From Pycnococcus provasolii (Eukaryota > Chlorophyta > Pseudoscourfieldiophyceae > Pseudoscourfieldiales > Pycnococcaceae), in assembly GCA_938743325.2 (NCBI GenBank), contig OW568882.1, forward strand, positions 310,001 through 374,000: a stretch of 64,000 nucleotides of DNA, written 5' to 3'. Shown piece after piece: positions 37,783-46,190 of this stretch (position 1 is its first letter; every line of letters starts with the position of its first letter). Made by a program: the position numbers and the translations under genes. Below the pieces are notes generated by a model. It had not been told where the DNA came from. It saw nothing but the letters and a program-made list of their open reading frames with translations, and ran no database searches.

Positions 37783-38418
37783 TTACGCGCTCTGCTTAGC
37801 CAGCGCCTTCGCCTTGCGGTTCGCCTTGTCGAGCGCAGACAGACGCTTGAGCGCGGAGTCCTTCAGGTCGGGCCTGAACTTGTCGATGTTTCCGCTAATC
37901 ACCTTGTTCATCTTAGACAGGTGCTTTCCCGTCATTTGGTAGTCCTGGTTTCCTCCCATCTGAAACGCCAAGAACTCGCTCATGCTGATGCTTCCGCTCC
38001 TGTCCTTGTCGCAAGCGTGGAACTTAGCGACGTGCACACGCGGCGGCGGCAGGCCACTCATCTTAAGGTAGATGGCGACGAACTCCTTGAAGGACACCTG
38101 TCCGTCCCTGTTAGTGTCCGCCGACTTGAACTTTTCGGGCAGGTTGTTGAGCGCCATGAGCTCGGGCGAGACGAGCTCGTTGAGCTTGATTTGCATACCC
38201 TCTCCACGCTGCATGTCGAAAGAGCGCACGTTGGAGATCGCGCTGTGCTTGAATGTGTGCAGGGACGCGATGTTGCCCTTTTCGCTCGTGAGGTGAATCT
38301 TGTTGAGTCCCTTTTGGCGGGTTGCGGCGGCGTTCGTTCGCTTGAAGCTGTTGTTGCGTCGCACGCACGCCCACACCAGGTCCGCCGAGCACGTCGCGTC
38401 AGTCGTGTGGTCAATCAT
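37783..38418 (-). CDS. Ribosomal protein eL28 with an internal EF-hand pair
   Basis: The 211-residue frame begins like eukaryotic eL28: ADLVWACVRRNNSF (residues 12-25), then SEKGNIASLHTFKHSAISN (45-63), equivalent to plant LIWEIVKRNNCF and SYKHSGLANKKT. It ends like plant eL28: SKMNKVISGNIDKFRPDLKD, then SALKRLSALDKANRKAKAL (168-206), equivalent to FSRMSKVVANQV...YYRPDLKKAALARLSAI. Between them, instead of about 40 plant residues, are roughly 85-95 residues with two canonical EF-hand loops: 101-112 (DTNRDGQVSFKE) and 137-148 (DKDRSGSISMSE), each followed by an F/L-rich helix. All calcium-ligand positions are filled. The frame is uninterrupted, with no splice signals at the borders. The ATG at 38418 (MIDHTTDA) is used. 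It should be a 60S subunit protein; calcium binding on the ribosome is inference. Confidence 0.8.
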   Translation of the reverse strand: MIDHTTDATCSADLVWACVRRNNSFKRTNAAATRQKGLNKIHLTSEKGNIASLHTFKHSAISNVRSFDMQRGEGMQIKLNELVSPELMALNNLPEKFKSADTNRDGQVSFKEFVAIYLKMSGLPPPRVHVAKFHACDKDRSGSISMSEFLAFQMGGNQDYQMTGKHLSKMNKVISGNIDKFRPDLKDSALKRLSALDKANRKAKALAKQSA

Positions 38419-39101
38419 GTTTGCGAAATACGTTTGTGTATATGAGTTCGCAGCGCGCTTGATGGCCGATGCGCAAAAGCACCTTGCACACCTTACCAAC
38501 GGGGCGGCGGTGTCAAAAAATCCCCGTGAAGCTCGTGTCTCACTATCAAATGTCGTCTAACGACGGGTCCCCTCACGCATGAGCTCCAGGTGAACTTCCT
38601 TCGCCAAGGCTGCCGATCTGCTTTTCTCGATGTGCTGGCCGATGTGTTGTTTTTGTGTGCCGAGAGAGGTGGTCAAGAGCAAGGCGGAACGGCGAGAGGC
38701 ACGGGGCAGATGAGAAGATGAGACGCGCTTTCCTGAGCTGTCAACCCTTCGTTCATCGAAGCGGTCAAGACTCAAAGAGTGGATGCGGTGAGGAGCAAAA
38801 ACACTTTCCAAGCTTTCTAAAACATTTTACTGTACTTGCGATTCAGGTCGGCGAAGTTTTTAACCCCCTCGCGGCGTAACCACATTTAACAGTCACACTT
38901 CACCTCAAATTCCAAACCACACAACCAGCCAACTCGTCGCCCTCCGAGGAGATTCCTTCACCGCACGCCAACCCGCCTCTCACGCGTCTGCAACCGCGGA
39001 GATCGACATCCCAGACGCTCGTTGTACCGTGCGCGCCGCCGCGGCTGTGTCTACGGCCTGGCCTCACAAGCAAGCGAGCGAGCAAGCGAGCGAGCGCGTA
39101 T
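38419..39101. other. Divergent intergenic region, no gene recognised
   Basis: This holds the promoters of eL28 (minus) and the HAD gene (plus). An AAGC/GAGC repeat (39066-39096) lies immediately before the HAD ATG. Frames present are short. Confidence 0.5.
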
Positions 39102-40154
39102 ATGCACAGAGCCGCTCACTCGACGTGTACGACGACGACAACCATAACGACGAATCTTCTCGCTGGCAAGTTCGCCAACTGCTTCACGCTGCGAAGGCTT
39201 GGCTTGCGTCAGGCGCAGTGCTCACCAAGCTGCTCTGCGGGAAAGGCCTTACCAGCAGCTACGTCAATATCGGCCCGTCAACGGCCGCGAAGTTATCAAC
39301 TTAAGATACCGCACACGGGTGCAAGGTCCAAAAATCACGCAACCATGAGCGCTGCCACATCCACAACAAACATCACGCACGTCTTCTTCGACTGCGACGA
39401 CGCGTGCTACCAAAACGACTGGGCAACGGCGCGCAAAATCACAGAGGCTATTGCAAACTACACGCAAAAGCTCGGAGTCACCGGCGAACAGAGCTACGAG
39501 CTGTACAAGAAACACGGAACGTGCCTTAAGGGCCTGCTCGTCGAGGGACTCATAGCACCAGGCGAAGGCGTCGAGGACTTCCTCGAAAAAGTACACGACA
39601 TTCAGTACGACGATATCGCGCCAGACCCGCGGCTACGTAAGATTGTTCTCGACATGCGCTCCAACCTCTCGCGGTATGTCTTCACAGCGAGCACGAAGGA
39701 GCACGCGATGCGATGCCTAACGCGCGTGACGATCGACGACTGCTTCCCGCTTGGAGTGATCGATACGCGCGTCTGCGAGCTCGAGACGAAACACTCCACG
39801 CACTCGTTCCTGCGCGCGATGGAGTACGTGGGTCTGCTGAGCTTGCCTCCAGCGGGCGAGAGCGACGGTAACGGCAACGGTTCGACAAGGTTAAGTGACG
39901 ACGAGGCGATCGCCGCTGCGAGCGTACATGCTGGACGGTGCCTTCTGATTGACGACAGCGTGAAGAACATCGTCACCGCCAAGAAAATGGGGTGGTGCAC
40001 GGTTCTCATTGGCAAGGTGGAGCGCGACACGGGAAACGCGATGCCAACACCCGCGGAGGCTGACCACCACGTGAGCACGATCCACGAGATCGTCGACGTG
40101 TTGCCCGCCCTCTTCGAAGCCAACGAGCCAATGGCGGCCGCCGCAGCTGTGTAA
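39102..40154 (+). CDS. HAD-family pyrimidine 5'-nucleotidase-like hydrolase
   Basis: The 350-residue protein has a HAD (subfamily IA) fold of the SDT1/pyrimidine 5'-nucleotidase type. It shows FFDCDDACYQNDWATA (motif I at about residues 95-99, DxD nucleophile and acid), ITEAIANYTQKLGV, YELYKKHGTCLKGLL, VFTASTKEHAMRCL (motif II, FT.ST) and CLLIDDSVKNIVTAKKMGW (motif IV, DD). It probably dephosphorylates a nucleoside monophosphate or similar small phosphate. The first 81 residues are Thr/Ser/Arg/Ala-rich and resemble an organelle transit peptide; a second ATG at 39345 (MSAATST, context ACCATGA) would give a 269-residue cytosolic form. Both could be used. Confidence 0.85.
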   Translation: MHRAAHSTCTTTTTITTNLLAGKFANCFTLRRLGLRQAQCSPSCSAGKALPAATSISARQRPRSYQLKIPHTGARSKNHATMSAATSTTNITHVFFDCDDACYQNDWATARKITEAIANYTQKLGVTGEQSYELYKKHGTCLKGLLVEGLIAPGEGVEDFLEKVHDIQYDDIAPDPRLRKIVLDMRSNLSRYVFTASTKEHAMRCLTRVTIDDCFPLGVIDTRVCELETKHSTHSFLRAMEYVGLLSLPPAGESDGNGNGSTRLSDDEAIAAASVHAGRCLLIDDSVKNIVTAKKMGWCTVLIGKVERDTGNAMPTPAEADHHVSTIHEIVDVLPALFEANEPMAAAAAV

Positions 40155-40233
40155 AAAGAAAGTTATCGAAGAATAGATAATTTATTTGATTTCACAGAAA
40201 AAACAATAAGAATGGTGGAGTGGCGATATTTTA
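40155..40233. other. Short convergent spacer
   Basis: About 80 bp of A/T-rich sequence between convergent stop codons, presumably containing both 3' ends. Confidence 0.6.
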
Positions 40234-43158
40234 TCAGATGAGACAGTCCGCGCAGTCCAAGCCTTCGCAGTCGTCGCCACCGCAGCAGTCATCGCCGCAG
40301 CAGTCGTCGCCGCCGCCGTCGAAAGCCGACCCATCCATGACGGATCCAATATCGGCTCCGGCAAATGGGCCGATGCCCGCGAGAGTTAGTGCGACGCTGC
40401 CAAATCCAACTGCGCAAAATCCAACCGCGTAGCAGCCCAACGCTCCTCGAAGAGCCTTGGTGCGCGGGTCGATGTGCTCTGATCGTTGCGTCGCAATTGT
40501 TCTTGGTGGCTCAGAATTTGTTGCCCCCATACTCTGGTGTGGCGACCACATGTCCGCGCGAGTCTCGAACCGAATCAGGCTCGCCACGCCGGGTGCAGGA
40601 ATTCCCCAAGTCATCGAGTTCGCATGAGCACGCTCACGATGTCGGATCAGCTCCGCGTCGTCACTTGCAACGTACGCCGGAGGCACCGGCGTGCCAACGA
40701 CGAGCGCCTCCGCCTCAGCAGCCTCCTTGGAAATCTCGCCATGTGCTCGCTTCTTGGCCGCCTGCATCTTGGCGCTTTCGACGGACGCTCGTGCATCGAC
40801 AGGTGTGCCCTCGGCTAGCCAACCACGCGCTATGTGCGCGTCCAGTCGCCGCTTCGCAAAGGCGAGCGTCAGTGGCGGGCTCGTCGTGTCGCCGCCCGCT
40901 CGTGCGGGTGGTAGTGCTGTAGCCACCACCTCCGCCTCTAGCTGTGTGCCATCTGCAAGCACAGCGCGGATCGTTGCTGACACCGGAACTCGGCCATCGA
41001 TCAGTGACGATGCGTACACCTCAGAAGATCCGCCGGCGGGAACGTCGGGTGTCACACTGGGGTACGATTCGAGCGAGGCGAGCGGAATGCGCTCAAGGAC
41101 GCTGCCACCCGTTCGCTTGAATGCAAGCTCAACGGAAACGTTCGCGAGTGCCGCCGGTGCTGCTGCCGCCGACATGAGTCGTGCAACGTCCATCTGGGTG
41201 GCACCTTCCAACAGGCAGAGCACGCAGGCACCACGCGCCTGCTCTGCAAGCAGCTTGAGGAAGAAGCAGTTGGCAGCGGCGCCAATACCACAGCACGAGA
41301 TGCGCACGGAGGTTGCCTGAGCGCTAACGTAGGCGACGACGGAGTGTTCGTCCACCACCCTGCCATCAGTCACAAGCACGACCCTCTGCAACGGCTCGGC
41401 TTCACCGCCCGTTGCTCGCTCGGCATTCGTGTGCAGCTCGAGAAGGCGCAGCGCAATGCGCAGTGGTGTGAGAATGTCGGTGAGTCCGCGCGCGCGAAGC
41501 ACCTTTCCAGCCCACATTCGGCAAGCCTCGATCGAGTCAGGCGTGACAAGAACGCATGCGTTGTGGTGAAACACCATCTGCTCGTGGTCGAAAGCAACGA
41601 CGTTGAATGAGTCGACGCCGACGGTTAGTTGCGCGATGCTTGCAAACAGAGCCTGCACCGCGTGGCGCATCGGATTGCCGCGCATGCTCCCGCTTCGGTC
41701 GACGACGAACACGACTGCGCGGCGGAACACGGGTGCTTCCCTGGAGGCGGCAAGCGTCAGGTGCATCGCACCTCCTCCTCCTCCTCCTCCCCCTCCTCCT
41801 TTTGCGTCATCTACTGTAGCACCTTCCTGCGTGATGAGCTGCGCGCGCAGTCCCAGGTGGGGCGCAGGCGCTGTCGACGACGAGATCACGGCGTCGGGCG
41901 CGGGTGGAAAGGCGATAGCTATGGACAAGTCAACATCTTCGGGCCAAGGTGAGTGCCAGTTTCCGTCACGTCGCCACGTCGTGCTCGTGTTGCCTCTCTG
42001 CTCGGACATCGCGAAGGGGGCAACACCCCAGATGCGCGCGGGTATCGACGTCGCGCCATGGTGCACTTCGATGACGAGCGCAAACTTCTCGGCGTGTCCT
42101 GCCGTGACAACCTTGCGCGCACACAGGGGCATGCGAAACACACCGACGCGCGACTCGCCCATCGCGCTCTGAAGGGTGTCGTCCGTGCGCATCCATTCGT
42201 CGATGTGCAGAGTCGCGTCGTCGAGCGGCTGCAACCATCGTACACACGCCTCGATATGCGATGCACCGGGAAGCTGGTGAAATGGTAAGACAAACGCGTC
42301 AGGTGCGTACGGCGTGCCGCTGGAGTCTTCGCCATGTCCGTCGCCTCCTCCGAGGAAGGGCGCCCACGCCAGCCACGGCGCGCCTCTTCCCAGCGTCGAC
42401 GCATCGTTCTTGCTGACAACTGACGTTGCCACGACGCGGTCTTTGCACTTGATGCCTGCGTCGCACACCACAGCCTCTGCGTGCCCGAGTGGAACGACCG
42501 CCGCGCCGTCGACCTCCTTGAGTTCGCTCGGCGTTCGCGCGGAGAAGTGCACGGCGACGAACGCGGTATCCCCCGCGACGTCGACTCGCACGGAGAGTCG
42601 TGTGAGAGCGAGCGGGAGGAGCGTGTCCCCATTTTCTGCGTAGGCGATGAAGCACGGCGCTGGCGGCGCTTTCATGTTTCCTTCGACGATGTCTTGTTTC
42701 GACATGGGTGGAACACCGGCGGGTGGTTTCGGTGGTGCGTGCGCCGGCGCGGGCGGGAGCGCAGCGTGTTTCGATGATGTTGGCGGAGGAAGCGGCTGTG
42801 TATTGTTTGCGAGCGGATTAGCTTGTCGTGTTGGCGTACTGTTGTTGCATTGAGAGTTGGGATTGTGTTGGCGAGAATGTGCAGAAGGCATCTGTACCCC
42901 TTCTGCGACGGTGAGTCTCGAGAGCACGGGCGCGAGGGAGGAAGAGGGCGACATGCCAGCAATGGTGTCCCTCCCGTTGCGTGCCGACCCCGCACCCAAC
43001 GAAGAGCCTGATGCGTGTATGACGTGCGACGTCGACTGACTGCGCTGCACGCGCGGTTCCGTGGAGTCTCGTGGCGGGTTTGCAAGTCCGGCCGCGGCTG
43101 TGTTTCCGGCGGCCGCGGCGAGAGGGTTCGCTTGCGATCCTGCTGCCGCTGCTGCCAT
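40234..43158 (-). CDS. VIT and von Willebrand A domain protein with Cys/Asp-rich tail
   Basis: The 974-residue protein has a disordered Ala/Ser/Pro-rich N-terminus (to about residue 165). A VIT-like domain follows (LTRLSVRVDVAGDTAFVAVHF onward). A vWA domain begins near residue 480 with VVFVVDRSGSM, a complete MIDAS DxSxS motif, and later TDGRVVDEHSV. A beta-rich and helical part similar to inter-alpha-trypsin-inhibitor heavy-chain-like algal proteins comes next. Near the C-terminus a Gly/Ala-rich hydrophobic segment (ALGCYAVGFCAVGFGSVALTL) precedes a tail of repeated DDCCG units ending GLDCADCLI, which could bind metal or be lipid-modified or buried. Role unknown; VIT-vWA proteins usually make protein-protein contacts. 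A GGGGGGGGGGA loop lies between VIT and vWA. The ATG is at 43158. Confidence 0.82.
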   Translation of the reverse strand: MAAAAAGSQANPLAAAAGNTAAAGLANPPRDSTEPRVQRSQSTSHVIHASGSSLGAGSARNGRDTIAGMSPSSSLAPVLSRLTVAEGVQMPSAHSRQHNPNSQCNNSTPTRQANPLANNTQPLPPPTSSKHAALPPAPAHAPPKPPAGVPPMSKQDIVEGNMKAPPAPCFIAYAENGDTLLPLALTRLSVRVDVAGDTAFVAVHFSARTPSELKEVDGAAVVPLGHAEAVVCDAGIKCKDRVVATSVVSKNDASTLGRGAPWLAWAPFLGGGDGHGEDSSGTPYAPDAFVLPFHQLPGASHIEACVRWLQPLDDATLHIDEWMRTDDTLQSAMGESRVGVFRMPLCARKVVTAGHAEKFALVIEVHHGATSIPARIWGVAPFAMSEQRGNTSTTWRRDGNWHSPWPEDVDLSIAIAFPPAPDAVISSSTAPAPHLGLRAQLITQEGATVDDAKGGGGGGGGGGAMHLTLAASREAPVFRRAVVFVVDRSGSMRGNPMRHAVQALFASIAQLTVGVDSFNVVAFDHEQMVFHHNACVLVTPDSIEACRMWAGKVLRARGLTDILTPLRIALRLLELHTNAERATGGEAEPLQRVVLVTDGRVVDEHSVVAYVSAQATSVRISCCGIGAAANCFFLKLLAEQARGACVLCLLEGATQMDVARLMSAAAAPAALANVSVELAFKRTGGSVLERIPLASLESYPSVTPDVPAGGSSEVYASSLIDGRVPVSATIRAVLADGTQLEAEVVATALPPARAGGDTTSPPLTLAFAKRRLDAHIARGWLAEGTPVDARASVESAKMQAAKKRAHGEISKEAAEAEALVVGTPVPPAYVASDDAELIRHRERAHANSMTWGIPAPGVASLIRFETRADMWSPHQSMGATNSEPPRTIATQRSEHIDPRTKALRGALGCYAVGFCAVGFGSVALTLAGIGPFAGADIGSVMDGSAFDGGGDDCCGDDCCGGDDCEGLDCADCLI

Positions 43159-43762
43159 GCTTGTGCGCAGTTGAAGGAGGTTGGGACAAGTGAGGTTGAG
43201 GGGAACGCACGGAAACGGAAACGGAAAGGGGGAGCCCGGGGAGGGGAGGGCGTGGGCTCAAAGGAAAGGGGGGCCGGAGGGCATCTCATTCTCCGTCAGG
43301 CTGTCAGGGGGAAAACAACGCGGGGGGATTGATTGGGGTTTAGGAGCACAACCGAAAGTCGTCGTCTTTTTTAACGGCTGTGAACTGAACCCGGGCGGGT
43401 GTTCAGTTTTCACGAGTCTTCCCATTCCGTTCCCCGCTCGTTCGCGATGAGGATGATAGTTGATTAGTTCGTAGGTACAGTACATAACTACTGTAGTACT
43501 ATGTAGTCTAAGAACTACATATGTAGTTGGTAGTTCTCTTGTAAAGGTGGTCAGGATCAGGTGTTATGAACCAATGTTGTCGATGGTCAAAGCTGGTGCA
43601 TAGAGTCATAGAAATGATAGAAGTGAAATTCTTCAATAACAACAATAAGAGTTAGGGTAAGGTCCCTTGCCCCACCCGTCGAGGCGCCAGCCGGTGTCGG
43701 GAACGGGCGAGTTGCCGCGCTGCACAGCCGCCGCCTCCAGCGGTATAGTCAAGAACGTTTTA
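43159..43762. other. Intergenic between two minus-strand genes
   Basis: Contains a GGAAACGGAAACGGAAA repeat (43209-43230), a TAGTAC/ACTACAT-rich partly palindromic stretch (43480-43535) and a TTAGGGTAAGG motif (43652). No gene was recognised. Confidence 0.5.
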
Positions 43763-45238
43763 TTACAAGGTGACGAGGTGCTCACCGGCGAATGTTAGCA
43801 CGTGATTCGGCGGTGGCTCGCAGAACAGCTCGAGGAACTCGGGCACGGACAATTTGTCCAAGAGCTGCGGGTTCATGCAGGTCTCGAATAGCTTTGTCGC
43901 GCGCGTCGCGGGTAATCGCGCGCTCAGATTCATCATCAGCTTCTTCTCCAGCGCGGGGAAGCACTCCAGGCGCCGGCGCCGGTGGCCGAGCGGGTACTCC
44001 ACCTCCAAGCGAGTTGTACTTGTGCGATCCTTGAAGTGCACTTGAATCGCGGTTGGCAGGCTCATCTTTTCCGGGTCCACGTAGTCGCTGCTGAACTGTG
44101 GCGTCTCGCGAACGGACATGCGGCTGCGCAGCTCGTCGATGCGCGGATCCTGCGCCACGGCATCCGCGAAGTGGTCTGTCGTCACCGTCCCGTAGAGAAG
44201 CGCGATTGCCACGCAGTACTGGAGGCACGTTTCGCGGTCGCTCGGGTTGCGAAGAGGCGACGTCTTGTCGATCGTGCGTATAGCCGAGCGGCTCGTGTAG
44301 ATGGTGACGTTCAGAACCTCATCGACACGGTGCACCACCTGCGGATGAAGTCTCAGCGCGCACTCCATCGCCGTCTGCGCGTGCACGTCGCCGGGAAATG
44401 ATACCTTGAATACCACATTTTCGACGACGTACGTGCCGTACTCGCGAGACACGTTCAGCGACGTTCGCCGGTGGTACACGTCGTTGAAGCCCCACACGGG
44501 TGCGCTCAGCGCGAGCGGGTATCCCATCTCCCCTCGCATCGTCAGCAGTGCAAGCCACACGGAGCGGCTTGCGGTGTCACCCGCGCACCACGACTTGCGC
44601 GTGCCAACGTTGGGAAAGTGGCGGTAGCAGCGAAGTCCGGACCCGTCGACGAACGCCTGGCTGGTTGCGGAAATCACCTCTCGCCGTCCGCCGCCGAGCA
44701 TGCGCGTGCACACCGCGGTCGCCGCCACCTTCACGAACAGCGCGGACTCCACGCCCACCTGGTTGAGCGCGTTATCCGTGGCCAGAATTCCGCATATTTC
44801 GTACGCCTTGACGATGCACACGAGCACTTCGCGCACCGTCAGCGCTGGGAATCCCTTGACGAGGCGGAGGGAGGACAGGTACTCGGCCACCGCCAAGACG
44901 GCGGCGATACACTCGAACGGGCTAATCCAGTCCGCGCCTTGCCACGAGTCTCCGTACGATAGCCACGCGGCGCACGTGCCCATGTTAAATGCTGCCGTGC
45001 ACGGGTCCAAGTAGAACGCTGTGCCCGGCACGTGCGCGCCGTGCGGCACCGTCGTGCCTGGCACAAGCGGCCCGAGCACCTTCAGGCACTCGGGCTCGCG
45101 CAGGGAGGCTATGCAGTTTCCGAGGAAGTCGACGAGGCAGTAGCGCGCCGTCTTGAGCGCCTCCGCCGACTCGACGCGGTACCCGACCACGTACTCCGCC
45201 ACGTCCAGCAGCAGCTGGTCCGTGCCGAGGTCCGCCAT
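43763..45238 (-). CDS. MmgE/PrpD family protein, 2-methylcitrate dehydratase-like
   Basis: The 491-residue protein is a full-length PrpD relative, the iron-sulfur-free dehydratase that converts 2-methylcitrate to 2-methylaconitate in propionate breakdown. Family features seen include YCLVDFLGNCIASL near the start, FNMGTCAAWLSYGDSW (the usual N....R..D.nD segment), LATDNALNQVGVE, RKSWCAGDTASRSVWLALL (the typical RK.W.A..A) and DRETCLQYCVAIALLYG in the second domain. No organelle signal is obvious. The ATG at 45238 (MADLGTDQ) was chosen over the longer frame, which adds eleven residues from a non-ATG codon. The substrate could also be another methylated dicarboxylate. Confidence 0.88.
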   Translation of the reverse strand: MADLGTDQLLLDVAEYVVGYRVESAEALKTARYCLVDFLGNCIASLREPECLKVLGPLVPGTTVPHGAHVPGTAFYLDPCTAAFNMGTCAAWLSYGDSWQGADWISPFECIAAVLAVAEYLSSLRLVKGFPALTVREVLVCIVKAYEICGILATDNALNQVGVESALFVKVAATAVCTRMLGGGRREVISATSQAFVDGSGLRCYRHFPNVGTRKSWCAGDTASRSVWLALLTMRGEMGYPLALSAPVWGFNDVYHRRTSLNVSREYGTYVVENVVFKVSFPGDVHAQTAMECALRLHPQVVHRVDEVLNVTIYTSRSAIRTIDKTSPLRNPSDRETCLQYCVAIALLYGTVTTDHFADAVAQDPRIDELRSRMSVRETPQFSSDYVDPEKMSLPTAIQVHFKDRTSTTRLEVEYPLGHRRRRLECFPALEKKLMMNLSARLPATRATKLFETCMNPQLLDKLSVPEFLELFCEPPPNHVLTFAGEHLVTL

Positions 45239-45715
45239 CGCGCGCGCCTTGAGGGAAGGGACTTCCCGCAAGACAACTCACACTCGGAAAGGCGGGGAGC
45301 AAAGGCGGGGCGGGCAAACGCGCAAAGCATATCCGACCAGTCAACAGCGGGTCCTGTCACCCTCGTTAGAATTAGCTGCCTCTGGGTGGTGTGAGATGTC
45401 ACATCGCAACCATTCGAAGGCGTGATATCACAATGCAGACGCGAGCTACTCCTTTAGTGTCTCTGCCTCACCTTTGGTGGCGACGACGACAACAACAACG
45501 ACAACAAGCGCAAGTGGACGTTTCGCGTCTGACGCCGGCGAAAAGCAACCTGACACCAAAGGTAGTAGCTTCGAAATCACCAGCGCCTTGTACAAACGCG
45601 CTTCTCAGTGGCGCCGCTGAGTGGGCTGAATGTGAAAGGTGTGAATGGACGAACCGTTGGACAAACTAAAGTGCAACTTCATTACTGGATGAGGGATCTC
45701 AGGTGGTGGTGATTG
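45239..45715. other. Spacer with dispersed repeat copy B
   Basis: Upstream region of the PrpD gene and downstream region of the P1B ATPase, both on the minus strand. Its right half is the second copy of the dispersed repeat. Confidence 0.6.
45447..45708. repeat. Dispersed repeat, copy B
   Basis: Partner of 35578-35830, in the same orientation. In both places the repeat ends within a few bases of the stop codon of a minus-strand gene (CFAP96 and the P1B ATPase). Confidence 0.8.
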
Positions 45716-46190
45716 TCATCCTGTGTGGTGGCTGTGCTCGTGCCCGTGTCCTTCATGGTCATGGTCGTGGCAGCAGTCGTTGGTGCCTGCGTTTTCGCAG
45801 CAGTCCTTAATGCCAGCATGGTGGCTGTGCTCATGCCCATGTCCTTTGTGCTCATGGTGGCTGCAGCAGTCGTTGGCGCCTGCGTTTCCGCAGCAGTCCT
45901 TAATGCCAGCATGGTGGCTGTGCTCATGCCCATGTCCTTTGTGCTCATGGTGGCTGCAGCAGTCGTTGGTACCAGCGTGGTGGCTGTGCTCATGCCCATG
46001 TCCTCCGTGCTCATGGTGGCTGCAGCAGTCGTTGGTGCCAGCGTGGTGGCTGTGCTCGTGCCCGTGTCCTCCGTGCTCATGGTGGCTGCAGCAGTCGTTG
46101 GTGCCTGCGTTTCCGCAGCATTCATTAGCGCCTGCGTGGTGACTGTGCTCGTGTCCGTGTCCGTGTCCGTGTCCTCCGAGCTCGTGCTCA
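45716..46190 (-). repeat. Tandem repeat encoding His-rich/Cys-Cys metal-binding tail
   Basis: Six units of the type GHGHEHSHHAGTNDCCSHHEH (22 residues, 66 bp) occur, some lengthened to 31 residues by an extra ..CCGNAGAND segment. The DNA copies are nearly identical, so the array has expanded or been homogenised recently. Confidence 0.92.

Noticed and set aside
37783-38418. Assembly chimera of an eL28 gene and a calmodulin-like gene
   Set aside because: Both eL28 ends flank the EF-hands in one uninterrupted frame with uniform codon use; a chimera would need two in-frame joins. It remains worth checking with reads.
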